A DNA stretch of 64,000 bases from Talaromyces rugulosus. Its lineage: Eukaryota > Ascomycota > Eurotiomycetes > Eurotiales > Trichocomaceae. The notes under the pieces were generated by a model that did not search any database, had not been told where the DNA came from, and saw nothing but the letters and a program-made list of their open reading frames with translations. This document shows, piece after piece, positions 47,101-55,870 of the stretch. The position numbers were made by a program, and so were the translations under genes. The stretch lies in contig NC_049566.1 of the NCBI RefSeq assembly GCF_013368755.1, forward strand, positions 2,480,001 to 2,544,000. The letters run 5' to 3'. Position 1 is the first letter of the stretch, and each line of letters starts with the position of its first letter.

Positions 47101-48744
47101 ATGGTCCAAACACTTACCCTGCTTGATCTGCCTGTGGACATCTTTTATCAGATCCTCTACTACTTCAAGGATGTAGGGGCCAGCTTCGACCTGGATCACG
47201 TCTGGCGCAAAGAGGAAAACATCGCCCGCCAACAGAGCATTCGAAATTTGCGCCTGGTGTGCCGCTGCTTGTGCGAGCTTGCTTCGCCGCTGCTGTTTCC
47301 TATTCTCAAAGTCAGCATCGATAGCAAGTCTCTCAGCATTGCGGAAGCAATCTCTCAGAGCCCATGGATCCGGCAGGGCGTGGGTTCTGTGCATGTGTTT
47401 CTAGACTACTACCCGGCGCAACTTGCCCAAGACATAGCCGCATTCGCGGATTTTCGACGAAACCAGTTGCAAGAGTTGTCGAGGCATTGTGATTATTACG
47501 CGGAAACATGGTTTCTTGGCGGGTATGACTCGGACGACGAGACAATATGTGCACTGCCTAAGCGAGTATATGATAGTGCGATGGGCAATTGTCAGTCCAT
47601 CGTAGCTGCATGGAGTAAATATGTGGACCCGGAGTGTAAACACGAGATTGACAAAAAGCAAAAAGAATACCAGGAAATCCTTCAGCAGGGTTTCGACGAG
47701 ATTGGACAAAGACACTTGGACCAGCAACAGCTTATTATGAGTGGCGATTTCGTCAGACGTCTAGCGGCATGTATTGCTCGCATGCCAAATGCGCACAGCC
47801 TGGCCTTTTATGATGATAGAAATAGAATGCGTCGGCTGGATGACAACCCTACTACCATCTTGAACGACAAGGAAAGACTTCGAGACCTGATGGTCATGCC
47901 CGTGACGTGGGAATTATTCGAGAAATTAGGGTATGAAGGAGCCGAAATCCTGCCTGCGAAGATGTTCTCCGACCTTCCGATCGGTATTCACAAAGCAGGC
48001 GGAATCCTTCAACAGCTGGTGATTGGGTGCTTCCCATTATTTGGCGACTACTCCGTTCTTACTCCCCATCTTGAAGGCGCTGGATGGGCTGATCTTGGTA
48101 CTGCGTTCGAGCATCTCACCGTGTTTGAGATTGGGAAAGGGAGCATGTCCAATTTGCCGATTCGACGCGACTATCTGGACGCAGAGGTACAACGACGTAT
48201 TACAAATTATCTCGGCGCTGCTCTGTCGAGCACGAATCTCGAGGTAGTGGACTTTAACCTCCGTGTCTTGGGTATAAATGACGGCACTAAAAACAGCAGA
48301 AAGGGGCACTCGCGCATAGGTCCATCATTGTCTGATGTGAGGTGGCCTCGGATTCGCCGCATAAGGTTCTTGCATGTAGAGCTAAATCAAGAAGATCTCG
48401 AGTCCTTCTGCCATGGTCTGGGAGACTGTTTGGAAGATGTTTACTTGAGCGGAGTAACCTTGCAAGATGGCAGTTGGGCCACCATCTTAGACATATTGCG
48501 CGAGAAAGTCGCAAAAAGATGCTCAGAAGGTCGGTGTCGGCTGATATTTAGCGGCCTCGATGGCGGAGAGCTTGTTGCAAAAGACCCTCGAATAAACGAG
48601 AGCATATGGGAGGATCTACTAATTGGGAAAAATACAGTTGACTTTGACTTTGAGGAACCGCAAAATATCGTAGAGGCGCAGAAGTACGTCTGCGGTGACG
48701 GGGTGTCGGAGAACCCACTAAGGATGAAGATCACAAGGCAATAA
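47101..48744 (+). CDS. F-box-like protein
   Basis: An intronless frame of 547 aa starting MVQTLTLLDLPVDIF. Residues about 5-60 match an F-box: LLDLPVDIFYQILYYF followed, after an insertion of about 25 residues, by IRNLRLVCRCLCELASPLLFPIL. The remainder has leucine-rich-like strands (LTVFEIGKGSMSNLP, LEVVDFNLRVLG, RIRRIRFLHVELNQEDLESF, LEDVYLSGVTL), as in many fungal F-box proteins whose C-terminal part captures substrates. By family it would link substrates to the SCF ubiquitin ligase through Skp1. The target is unknown. Such genes are numerous and fast-evolving in this fungal class. Confidence 0.82.
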   Translation: MVQTLTLLDLPVDIFYQILYYFKDVGASFDLDHVWRKEENIARQQSIRNLRLVCRCLCELASPLLFPILKVSIDSKSLSIAEAISQSPWIRQGVGSVHVFLDYYPAQLAQDIAAFADFRRNQLQELSRHCDYYAETWFLGGYDSDDETICALPKRVYDSAMGNCQSIVAAWSKYVDPECKHEIDKKQKEYQEILQQGFDEIGQRHLDQQQLIMSGDFVRRLAACIARMPNAHSLAFYDDRNRMRRLDDNPTTILNDKERLRDLMVMPVTWELFEKLGYEGAEILPAKMFSDLPIGIHKAGGILQQLVIGCFPLFGDYSVLTPHLEGAGWADLGTAFEHLTVFEIGKGSMSNLPIRRDYLDAEVQRRITNYLGAALSSTNLEVVDFNLRVLGINDGTKNSRKGHSRIGPSLSDVRWPRIRRIRFLHVELNQEDLESFCHGLGDCLEDVYLSGVTLQDGSWATILDILREKVAKRCSEGRCRLIFSGLDGGELVAKDPRINESIWEDLLIGKNTVDFDFEEPQNIVEAQKYVCGDGVSENPLRMKITRQ

Positions 48745-49044
48745 ATAGCACGAGTGTAGAGATTTTGTTTTAGGTAATAAGACTACATGTAATCGATGAG
48801 TCTAGGACAGTATTGCAAACAGGTTTCTACTATTGACATTCTTCCAATTTTGGGCTAGTTCTCCGTATGGTATCATACTATTCAGGTCAGAAACACAGAC
48901 CAAAACAACTACTATCCGTATACGGGTTAGGGTTTGAAAACAATATATGTACACTTGCTTGGGAAGGAGATTTCTGGTGCGACTGTACATGGTTATATGA
49001 TTAATGAGCCACCATCTAACTCACGTCTTATCTAGTACTAGACC
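48745..49044. other. Short intergenic region before the transposon relic
   Basis: 3' UTR of the F-box gene; no repeat or frame recognised. Confidence 0.4.
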
Positions 49045-49393
49045 AGCGTGTCGGAAATAGCCTTTCGCGCTTTTTTCTCGCGCACCGACTGTATCTATAT
49101 ATCACTCTAGGAAGAGACTGAAGTCTTGATTGGGATCCTCTTCAAATACTTTCTAGTTTTGTTTGATAAATGCTTTGACTTTAGCGAGAAATTCTTCAAT
49201 TAGATTTAATTCTGGTGAGTATGGTGGTAAATATACTAGTTTAATATCTATAGTTGCGCATATATCCTATATTTAATTTAAGTGATAAAAAGATGTGTTA
49301 TCTAAAATAAGAACCGAATTTGGTTCTGGTTATTTTCTATAATGTTGAAGAAGCTGCTTGATGAAATCTTTGAATATAATAGCATCTGTGGAC
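49045..49393 (-). pseudogene. Decayed Tc1/mariner-type transposase, C-terminal part
   Basis: On the minus strand, ignoring stops, the reading is STDAIIFKDFIKQLLQHY, then LILDNTSFY (second catalytic Asp region), then VYLPPYSPELNLIEEFLAKV (third acidic residue), then FEEDPNQDFSLFLE and AREKSAKGYFRHAG. This is the DDE superfamily endonuclease order of Tc1/mariner-like elements. Several in-frame stops and a TpA-rich composition show it is dead and RIP-like. The frame continues on the other side of the inserted retrotransposon, at 55298 and above. Confidence 0.85.
49389..49393 (+). repeat. Target-site duplication, left (TGGAC)
   Basis: The 5 bp immediately before the 5' LTR equal the 5 bp immediately after the 3' LTR (55298-55302). 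Confidence 0.92.
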
Positions 49394-49646
49394 TGTGACG
49401 GTCCTGACCCAGGCCTCGGGAACCAGCAGTGGCGGCCTGAGGCACCACCAGGGAAAGGGAACCGAGAGCGGTACTGAGATGGGAATAACCTCATGCGGAA
49501 CCATAAAGGGAATAGACTGACGCACACAAAGGAATATTTCTCATGTAACTAGCGGGGGAGGTTCTTTCTCTTCCTCTTTCCCTTCTCATGTTTGGTTTTC
49601 TCGTTGCAGAGTACTCTTAGAGGATAGGAATCGACTCGTCGTCACA
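49394..49646 (+). repeat. 5' LTR
   Basis: 253 bp, starting tgtgacggtcctgaccc and ending gactcgtcgtcaca, with terminal inverted repeats TGTGACG/CGTCACA. Confidence 0.95.
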
Positions 49647-49647
49647 T

Positions 49648-49659
49648 AAAACCAAACAT
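49648..49659 (+). promoter_or_regulatory. Primer-binding site of self-priming type
   Basis: The 12 nt aaaaccaaacat starting 1 nt after the 5' LTR are perfectly complementary to atgtttggtttt at 49588-49599 inside the LTR. This is the arrangement of Tf1-like self-primed elements. If so, the R region begins at about 49588. Confidence 0.65.
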
Positions 49660-49779
49660 CACTTCCTTTATCTTTTACTCAAGACTGCAAAGCTTGTACA
49701 GCAGTGTCAGCAATCTGACTATCGCTCAAGCTACGTCTTGATCCTTTTATTGTATCACCGCTGAGCCTGGAAGACCAAG

Positions 49780-51012
49780 ATGGTACGACCAGTAAGCATG
49801 GGTGAGGATCGCCAAGGGCCAGTGCAAGAGGCACAGGCAGACCCGATGGGGGCAAACGAGTCGAGCGAAGCACCGGGACGTCGTTTGACCTTTGGTCTGG
49901 AGGACCTTGAGCTGGATGAACATCTGTCGCCTACACAGATGAACGAACAAGAATTTTTGTCGCTTTGCCGCACTGATCCCCAGAGGTTGTTCGACCGGAT
50001 GTACGAACAGCAGGACAAGAGTGCACAGCAAGCAGAGGATCTGAGGATCCAGAACGAGAAAGAACAGCAGAGCCTGATGGTCGAAGTCGCCAACCTCAAG
50101 CAGACCATCCGTGACCAGACAGCTGCTATGAGGGAGCTCATTGAGGAGCGCGACACCGCTCAGGATAGAGCCGACAGGACTGGGTGGGGTACTCCAGCTC
50201 CAGAAGGGAAGCACACCAAGAGTACCAAGTTGCCAGATGGGCAGGTGCTGGTGGATGGGAAGGACCCTAAGTTTGAGTCGTGGCTTATCGATGTCGAAGG
50301 GAAGCTCGAAGCCAACGCTGACCACTATCCTACTGCCCAGGCACGCATGGCCTATGTGAAGAGCATGTGCAAAGGAGAAGCAGCGAATCACCTGCTTGCT
50401 CGCATGAGAAAGGACTCGCCTGATCGATATCATGATGTGGACGACATCTTTGACCACCTTCGTACCCTGTACCAGGACGCCAATAGGGTCATCAACGCCA
50501 AGATGGAACTGCGACGCCTCATGATGAGAGACACCAAGTTCCAGCCTTTTCTCTCGCAATTCGTACTGCTTGCTCAGGATGCAGGCTTGGCCACTAGCGA
50601 GTGGAAAGAGGACCTGTTCTACAAGTTGTCCTTTGAGTTGCAGCGCGCAATGATCAAAGAGAGTAACGACCCACGCGTCTCGTACCAGGAATTCGTCAAG
50701 GAATGCAGCACCACTGCCAATCGTCTCGAGCAGATCAACACCAGCGAGAAGCGTGCACGCCCACGTAAGACCGATACATACCCTAGACCTGGCGAGAGCT
50801 ACCCAAATCCAGCAACTCCGAAAGCGAAGAATGGATCAGAAGGCCTACCGTGGTTGGAACGAAAGAAGCTGATGGAGGAGAACAAGTGCTTTAACTGCAA
50901 GTTGCCAGGGCACAGAGCATTTGATTGCCCTCTGAAGAAGAAAGCACCAGAGCTGAAGAATCTTGAGGAAGTCAGCCCACCGGAGAGTCAGTCGGAAAAC
51001 GACCATGCCTAG
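49780..51012 (+). CDS. gag: Gag polyprotein of the chromovirus
   Basis: 410 aa from MVRPVSMGEDRQG. It forms the virus-like particle and binds the element RNA. Residues about 75-120 form a probable coiled coil (QQDKSAQQAEDLRIQNEKEQQ). The capsid-like middle contains FESWLIDVEGKLEANADHYP and ANHLLARM, then FDHLRTLYQD and FLSQFVLLAQDAG. The C-terminal CCHC zinc knuckle CFNCKLPGHRAFDC matches C-x2-C-x4-H-x4-C. The first ATG after the leader was chosen; a second Met seven codons in is possible. The frame ends 45 nt inside the open pol frame, so the two overlap in the -1 register. Confidence 0.93.
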   Translation: MVRPVSMGEDRQGPVQEAQADPMGANESSEAPGRRLTFGLEDLELDEHLSPTQMNEQEFLSLCRTDPQRLFDRMYEQQDKSAQQAEDLRIQNEKEQQSLMVEVANLKQTIRDQTAAMRELIEERDTAQDRADRTGWGTPAPEGKHTKSTKLPDGQVLVDGKDPKFESWLIDVEGKLEANADHYPTAQARMAYVKSMCKGEAANHLLARMRKDSPDRYHDVDDIFDHLRTLYQDANRVINAKMELRRLMMRDTKFQPFLSQFVLLAQDAGLATSEWKEDLFYKLSFELQRAMIKESNDPRVSYQEFVKECSTTANRLEQINTSEKRARPRKTDTYPRPGESYPNPATPKAKNGSEGLPWLERKKLMEENKCFNCKLPGHRAFDCPLKKKAPELKNLEEVSPPESQSENDHA

Positions 51013-54000
51013 GGAAAGACTCCTCTCTAGGCATTGCGAGTGTTGATTTATCATCTTTGGACCTTTCCCAGTTATTGGGGAGAGAGCAGGATAGTCTAGT
51101 CTCACCTATTCGATTAGCTAAGAATGGACTTTCTATTGCCACCAAAGCGTTAATGGACACTGGAGCAAATGGTTACGCTTTCCTTGATATTTTTCTTGCC
51201 GAGAAGCTCGCACGCCATTTCCAAACTCACGTAATCCCCTTGGAACAACCCTGTGCAGTGAAAGGGTATGACGGCAAGACAGCCGCACCGATTACACACC
51301 TAATACGCCTGACTTTGAAGATACAAGGACGAGTACAGCAGCATCTTCCTTTCCTGATAGTAGAGCTAGGGAAACATGATGTCATCCTTGGACGAATGTG
51401 GATGGCAGAGCACGGTGTCTTGATAGACTGTCGCCATCATCGGTTACTCTGGCCAGAAGAGGTTTCCCTGAAGGATGAGCTGTTGTCCAAGCAAGACCTC
51501 TTTATCCCCAAAGCAATCCTCTCCCGACCGAAGAAAGTTTCCACAGAGCATCAGAAGGATGCCGATCGACGAGATGGTCTCTTTAATGAAGAAATCAGAC
51601 AGGAGGCTACTGGTGAAGCACTATGTGAGACTACACCTGTGGATACTATCAGATCACGTTGGACCAGCCACCGAAAGGAACAGCTCGTGGCGTTGGCAAA
51701 GATGAACCAACAGTTGAGCAGCGCGCGTAATGACCTCTCCGAGGAAAAGGCAAATCCAGTACACCGCCAGAAACAAGCCAAGCCTGCGAAACCGAAGCCT
51801 GAGGTGCAGATAGCACTTATTGGGGCCACAGGATTCGTGAGGTGCTTGAAGGATAAGAATACAACCACCTTCATGACGAGCTTCCATGAAATCGAAAAGG
51901 TCATACAGGATAAACAGGAAGACCACCTAGGAATTGAGGAGCTTGCTGAGATTAGGCAGAAACTACCCGAGAGGTATCAGGAATACGCGGATGTATTCTC
52001 TAAACGGGAATCAGACAAGCTTCCAGATCATAAAGGCTACGATCATCGGATTGAGCTAACCAGCGAGCAAGAGCTAGGTTACAGCCCCTTATACCGAATG
52101 AACCTGAAAGAGCTTGAGGCTGCGCGAGAATATATCCTGGACAATCTGAATAAAGGTTTTATTGTGCCTAGCAACGCACCCTTCGCATCGCCAATTCTCA
52201 TGGCATCCAAGCCAGATGGAGGACTTCGATTCTGCGTGGATTACCGGAAGCTGAACGCTCTGACCAAGAAAGACCGATATCCACTGCCGCTAATTGAAGA
52301 AGTCTTTGAGCGGCTGAGCAAGGCAAAGATATTCACCAAATTGGACATACGGCAAGGTTTCCATCGCATCAGAATGAGCTCGGAGTCAGAGGACTTGACA
52401 ACCTTCCGATGTCGATATGGAACATACAAGTACAAGGTGATGCCTTTTGGGTTGACAAATGGACCAGCAACTTTTCAGCGACTGGTGAATGACATCTTTA
52501 TGGACTGTCTTGACAAGTTTCTAGTAGCGTTCGTCGACGACCTACTGATTTACAGTGAGAATGAGCTTGAGCATCAGGCACATGTGAAATTCGTGCTGGA
52601 AAGACTGAGAGCAGCTGGGCTGCAGGCTGCAATCCATAAATGCGAATTCCATGTCAAAACCACACGGTATCTAGGATTCATCGTCACGCCAGAAGGAATC
52701 AAGGTTGACCCGACTAAGATCGATACTATCCTGAAATGGATGGCCCCAGGAACTGTGCGAGGAGTGCAATCGTTTCTAGGGTTCTGCAACTTCTACCGGA
52801 AGTTTATACGGGAATATAGTCGGATAGCCAAACCCCTGAACCGCCTAACTCGGGTAGATGTCCCCTTTGTCTGGGACAGCGACTGCGAACTGGCATTTGA
52901 GAAGCTAAAGGAGTTGTTAACCGAGGCTCCAGTGTTATGCCACTACCAACCAGAGCGATCGACACGGGTAGAAACAGATGCCTCTGATGGGGTGGTCGCA
53001 GCGGTCTTGTCGCAGTGTTGCGAGGATAACAAGTGGCATCCGGTAGCGTTCTACTCGGCAACAATGATGCCAGCTGAGAGGAACTACGACATTCATGATA
53101 AGGAGATGCTCGCGATCATCAAGGCCCTGAAAGAATGGAGACCCGAGTTGATAGGGCTCCAAGGGGAGGAGCGGTTTGAGATCCTATCCGACCACCGAGC
53201 TCTTGAATACTTCATGTCCACAAAGTCATTAAACGCCCGACAGGCGAGATGGTGCGAATTCTTGCATGAGTTTCACTTCACTCTAAAGTATCGACCGGGC
53301 AAGGCCAACGTACTCGCGGACACCTTGACCCGACGACATGGTAATGAGGCAGGCAATCTGGACCATCGGAAGAGGATTCTACTCCCAGAAGAAGTCTTAG
53401 ATAGCAGAATCATTGAGGAGCTGAACTGCGGAAAGTATCCACAGGCCGATAACCTGGGAGCAGAAGTCCACGTGGTCATGGCTGGGACCGATCTGGTGCC
53501 TCGCGCCATAATGGCTAATAAGCAATATGCTGCCACAGCTGAAGCAAAGGAACGAGTAGAGCACTCGGGAGAGGACTGGCAAATTATCAACGAGACGGTA
53601 CTATTCAAAGGCCGCTTATACGTTCCTGAGGAAGGAGACCTGCGCACACGTTTGTTGGATGAGATCCATCGCCAACCATCTACTGCCCATCCTGGAAGGA
53701 CAAAGACTCGGAGCTTGGTTAAAGAACGCTATTATTGGGAGTCATGGAGTAAGGATGTGAACCGTTACCTGGACAACTGCATGGTGTGCAAGCGGACGAA
53801 TACTTGGAGGGACCTGCCTCCCGGACTGCTGAACCCGTTGCCTATCCCAGATCGACCTTGGCAACATATCTCAATGGATTTCATGACTTACCCGCAGGAC
53901 CGCAAAGGATACAACACAGTATTCGTGATTGTGGACCGACTTAGCAAAGCACCAGTGTCAATACCTTGTCAGAAAGAGACCACGGCCAAGGGAATGGCCC

Positions 54001-55049
54001 GGTTGTGGTTGGAGAATGTGTTCCGCTGGACAGGACCCCCTGACTCTATTGTATCAGACAGGGGTGGTCAATTCGTGTCAGAATTCTGGTCGGAGGTGTG
54101 CCGCTGCCTTGGAATCAAGCTGAAGCTGTCAACTGCCCACCACCCTCAGACCGACGGACAGACAGAGATCGCCAACCAGTACTTATCACAGAAGCTGAGA
54201 GCATTTGTGAACCACGCGCAGGACGACTGGTCAGACTGGTTGCCGATGATGGATTACGCAGCAGCAACCCTACCTCAAGAGTCGATTGGACTGTCGCCAT
54301 TCATGGTCGAGAGGGGATACCAGCCACGCACCTCATTCGATTGGAAGTCACCTGAACCACCAAGGAAACTAACCCTGAACGAAGAGGATGCCAAGTCATG
54401 GCTAGGTCGAATGCATAGCGCCTGGGAAGTGGCGAGGACGAACCTCCAGAAGAGTCAGGAGCGACAGCAGTTGACGGCCAACAGGAAGCGCCGACCACTC
54501 AACTTCGATGTAGGTGATCATGTCATGGTTACCACGAAGCACTGGGAAACGGGGCGGCCTAGTAGGAAGCTGGACATCCAGGCAAATGGTCCATACCGAA
54601 TCAAGAAGCGAATTGGCAACTCTTTCGAACTGGAATTGCCGGACGGGATCAACGTGCATCCTGTATTCTCACCGGAGAAACTGAGGCGAGCGGCAACCAC
54701 AGAACCATTACCAGGACAGCTGGAAGAGCCGGCAGAGCCTATCGAGGTGAATGGACAGGATGAGTGGGTGGTTGAAAAAGTATTGGACGCCCGGGTACGC
54801 TGGAAAAAGCTTTATTACCGGATAAAATGGTTAGGTCATGACATCGATATGGAGTGGTACCCAGCCGGAAATTTCAAGAACGCTCCTGTCATGTTGAAGG
54901 AGTACCATGACTGCTACCCAGAGAAGCCAGGACCACCGAAACACCTCCAGGAATGGTTGAAGGCAGCGGAGGAGGACAGATTCGTGCCAGACGGGGGAGA
55001 TGACAGCATGCTTGAGGGCAAGCATGGCCTAGAAGGGGGGGTAGTGTGA
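50967..55049 (+). CDS. pol: Pol polyprotein: protease, RT, RNase H, integrase, chromodomain
   Basis: Open from 50967 (after a stop at 50964-50966) to TGA at 55047-55049. The first Met is well inside and the frame is -1 to gag, so expression probably needs a -1 ribosomal frameshift within 50967-51012. Order: aspartic protease (ALMDTGANG, near 51150); reverse transcriptase (FCVDYRKLNALT, QGFHRI, AFVDDLLIYSE with the FVDD catalytic pair); RNase H (VETDASDGVVAAVL, DHRALEYF, ADTLTRR); integrase with an H-H-C-C head (HRQPSTAHPG, CMVCKR) and a D-D-E core (MDFMTYPQDRKG, SDRGGQF, DGQTEIANQYL); GPY/F-like region (GPYRIKKRIGNSFEL); and chromodomain (EWVVEKVLDARVRWKKLYY then IKWLGHDIDMEWYPAGNF). All catalytic residues I could check are present. 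The stop codon lies inside the 3' LTR. Confidence 0.93.
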   Translation, partial: GSQPTGESVGKRPCLGKDSSLGIASVDLSSLDLSQLLGREQDSLVSPIRLAKNGLSIATKALMDTGANGYAFLDIFLAEKLARHFQTHVIPLEQPCAVKGYDGKTAAPITHLIRLTLKIQGRVQQHLPFLIVELGKHDVILGRMWMAEHGVLIDCRHHRLLWPEEVSLKDELLSKQDLFIPKAILSRPKKVSTEHQKDADRRDGLFNEEIRQEATGEALCETTPVDTIRSRWTSHRKEQLVALAKMNQQLSSARNDLSEEKANPVHRQKQAKPAKPKPEVQIALIGATGFVRCLKDKNTTTFMTSFHEIEKVIQDKQEDHLGIEELAEIRQKLPERYQEYADVFSKRESDKLPDHKGYDHRIELTSEQELGYSPLYRMNLKELEAAREYILDNLNKGFIVPSNAPFASPILMASKPDGGLRFCVDYRKLNALTKKDRYPLPLIEEVFERLSKAKIFTKLDIRQGFHRIRMSSESEDLTTFRCRYGTYKYKVMPFGLTNGPATFQRLVNDIFMDCLDKFLVAFVDDLLIYSENELEHQAHVKFVLERLRAAGLQAAIHKCEFHVKTTRYLGFIVTPEGIKVDPTKIDTILKWMAPGTVRGVQSFLGFCNFYRKFIREYSRIAKPLNRLTRVDVPFVWDSDCELAFEKLKELLTEAPVLCHYQPERSTRVETDASDGVVAAVLSQCCEDNKWHPVAFYSATMMPAERNYDIHDKEMLAIIKALKEWRPELIGLQGEERFEILSDHRALEYFMSTKSLNARQARWCEFLHEFHFTLKYRPGKANVLADTLTRRHGNEAGNLDHRKRILLPEEVLDSRIIEELNCGKYPQADNLGAEVHVVMAGTDLVPRAIMANKQYAATAEAKERVEHSGEDWQIINETVLFKGRLYVPEEGDLRTRLLDEIHRQPSTAHPGRTKTRSLVKERYYWESWSKDVNRYLDNCMVCKRTNTWRDLPPGLLNPLPIPDRPWQHISMDFMTYPQDRKGYNTVFVIVDRLSKAPVSIPCQKETTAKGMARLWLENVFRWTGPPDSIVSDRGGQFVSEFWSEVCRCLGIKLKLSTAHHPQTDGQTEIANQYLSQKLRAFVNHAQDDWSDWLPMMDYAAATLPQESIGLSPFMVERGYQPRTSFDWKSPEPPRKLTLNEEDAKSWLGRMHSAWEVARTNLQKSQERQQLTANRKRRPLNFDVGDHVMVTTKHWETGRPSRKLDIQANGPYRIKKRIGNSFELELPDGINVHPVFSPEKLRRAATTEPLPGQLEEPAEPIEVNGQDEWVVEKVLDARVRWKKLYYRIKWLGHDIDMEWYPAGNFKNAPVMLKEYHDCYPEKPGPPKHLQEWLKAAEEDRFVPDGGDDSMLEGKHGLEGGVV

Positions 55050-55297
55050 CGGTCCTGACCCAGGCCTCGGGAACCAGCAGTGGCGGCCTGAGGCACCACC
55101 AGGGAAAGGGAACCGAGAGCGGTACTGAGATGGGAATAACCTCATGCGGAACCATAAAGGGAATAGACTGACGCACACAAAGGAATATTTCTCATGTAAC
55201 TAGCGGGGGAGGTTCTTTCTCTTCCTCTTTCCCTTCTCATGTTTGGTTTTCTCGTTGCAGAGTACTCTTAGAGGATAGGAATCGACTCGTCGTCACA
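55045..55297 (+). repeat. 3' LTR
   Basis: 253 bp; by eye identical throughout to the 5' LTR at 49394-49646. The first five bases include the pol stop codon. Confidence 0.95.
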
Positions 55298-55302
55298 TGG
55301 AC
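55298..55302 (+). repeat. Target-site duplication, right (TGGAC)
   Basis: Matches 49389-49393. Confidence 0.92.
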
Positions 55303-55870
55303 CTCTGAGAGATTTGAGAGAGTATTATGCCATCTTAGGAGTAAGTAGGTAAAATTTGATAATGTTGCTTATAATGAGATTTGTATATCTGCAAAGGTGT
55401 TACACCAAAGGGGGACCAGCTAGTTTATCTAAACCCTATTATATGTTTATTATATCTAGATTTATCTATAAAAACTAGCTGATCTAGTTGGAAATTAGAG
55501 ATATAATATCTATATTTATTTCTCAAGTCCTGATTGTATTCCTTTGCCTTATTTCGTGCTGTTTTCTTTGACCAATCAATTAAGATAAGGGCCTTGCTAA
55601 TGCTGTTTGTTGTTATACTTATGTTGAACTCATCTTATAAGAAGATGGCCATTTTATGTAAATATAAAGTAGGTTTTTTGATGAGATAATCACAAAGAGC
55701 TTCTAACACCACTGATATGATGAGACGTGGTCGACCAACCCGAACTAGTAGGGTCCTGGTGTTACCAAAATGTTCTAGATTCGATTGTATATAATAAACT
55801 GATTATTAGTTATATTTAGTAATACTAGTAATTTCTAGTATTGGGACCCTATTATTACTCAATATATCAT
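55298..55870 (-). pseudogene. Decayed Tc1/mariner-type transposase, N-terminal part
   Basis: Reading the minus strand from about 55850 downward and ignoring stops gives YYIQSNLEHFGNTRTLL, then GRPRLI, VVLEALCDYLIKKPTLYLHK, MAIFL(stop)DEFN, ITTNSISKALILIDWSKK, TARNKAKEYNQDLRN, then SWSPFGVTPLQI and DGIILSQISQR. That is the helix-turn-helix region followed by the first catalytic segment of a DDE transposase. It continues directly into 49393-49045 once the retrotransposon is removed. Stops and TpA enrichment indicate RIP-like decay. No terminal inverted repeats could be paired with confidence. Confidence 0.82.

Larger units (their letters stand above)
49394..55297 (+). mobile_element. Intact Ty3/Gypsy chromovirus (5,904 bp)
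   Basis: The element has two 253-bp LTRs that I read as identical, a 5-bp target duplication TGGAC, a primer site directly after the 5' LTR, open gag and pol frames, a polypurine tract (agaaggggggg, 55031-55041) directly before the 3' LTR, and a C-terminal chromodomain. The pol order protease, reverse transcriptase, RNase H, integrase, chromodomain is that of chromoviruses; the self-priming site suggests the Tf1/sushi-like branch. Its lack of stops and TpA bias contrasts with the ruined transposon it landed in, so insertion must be recent. Confidence 0.95.
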
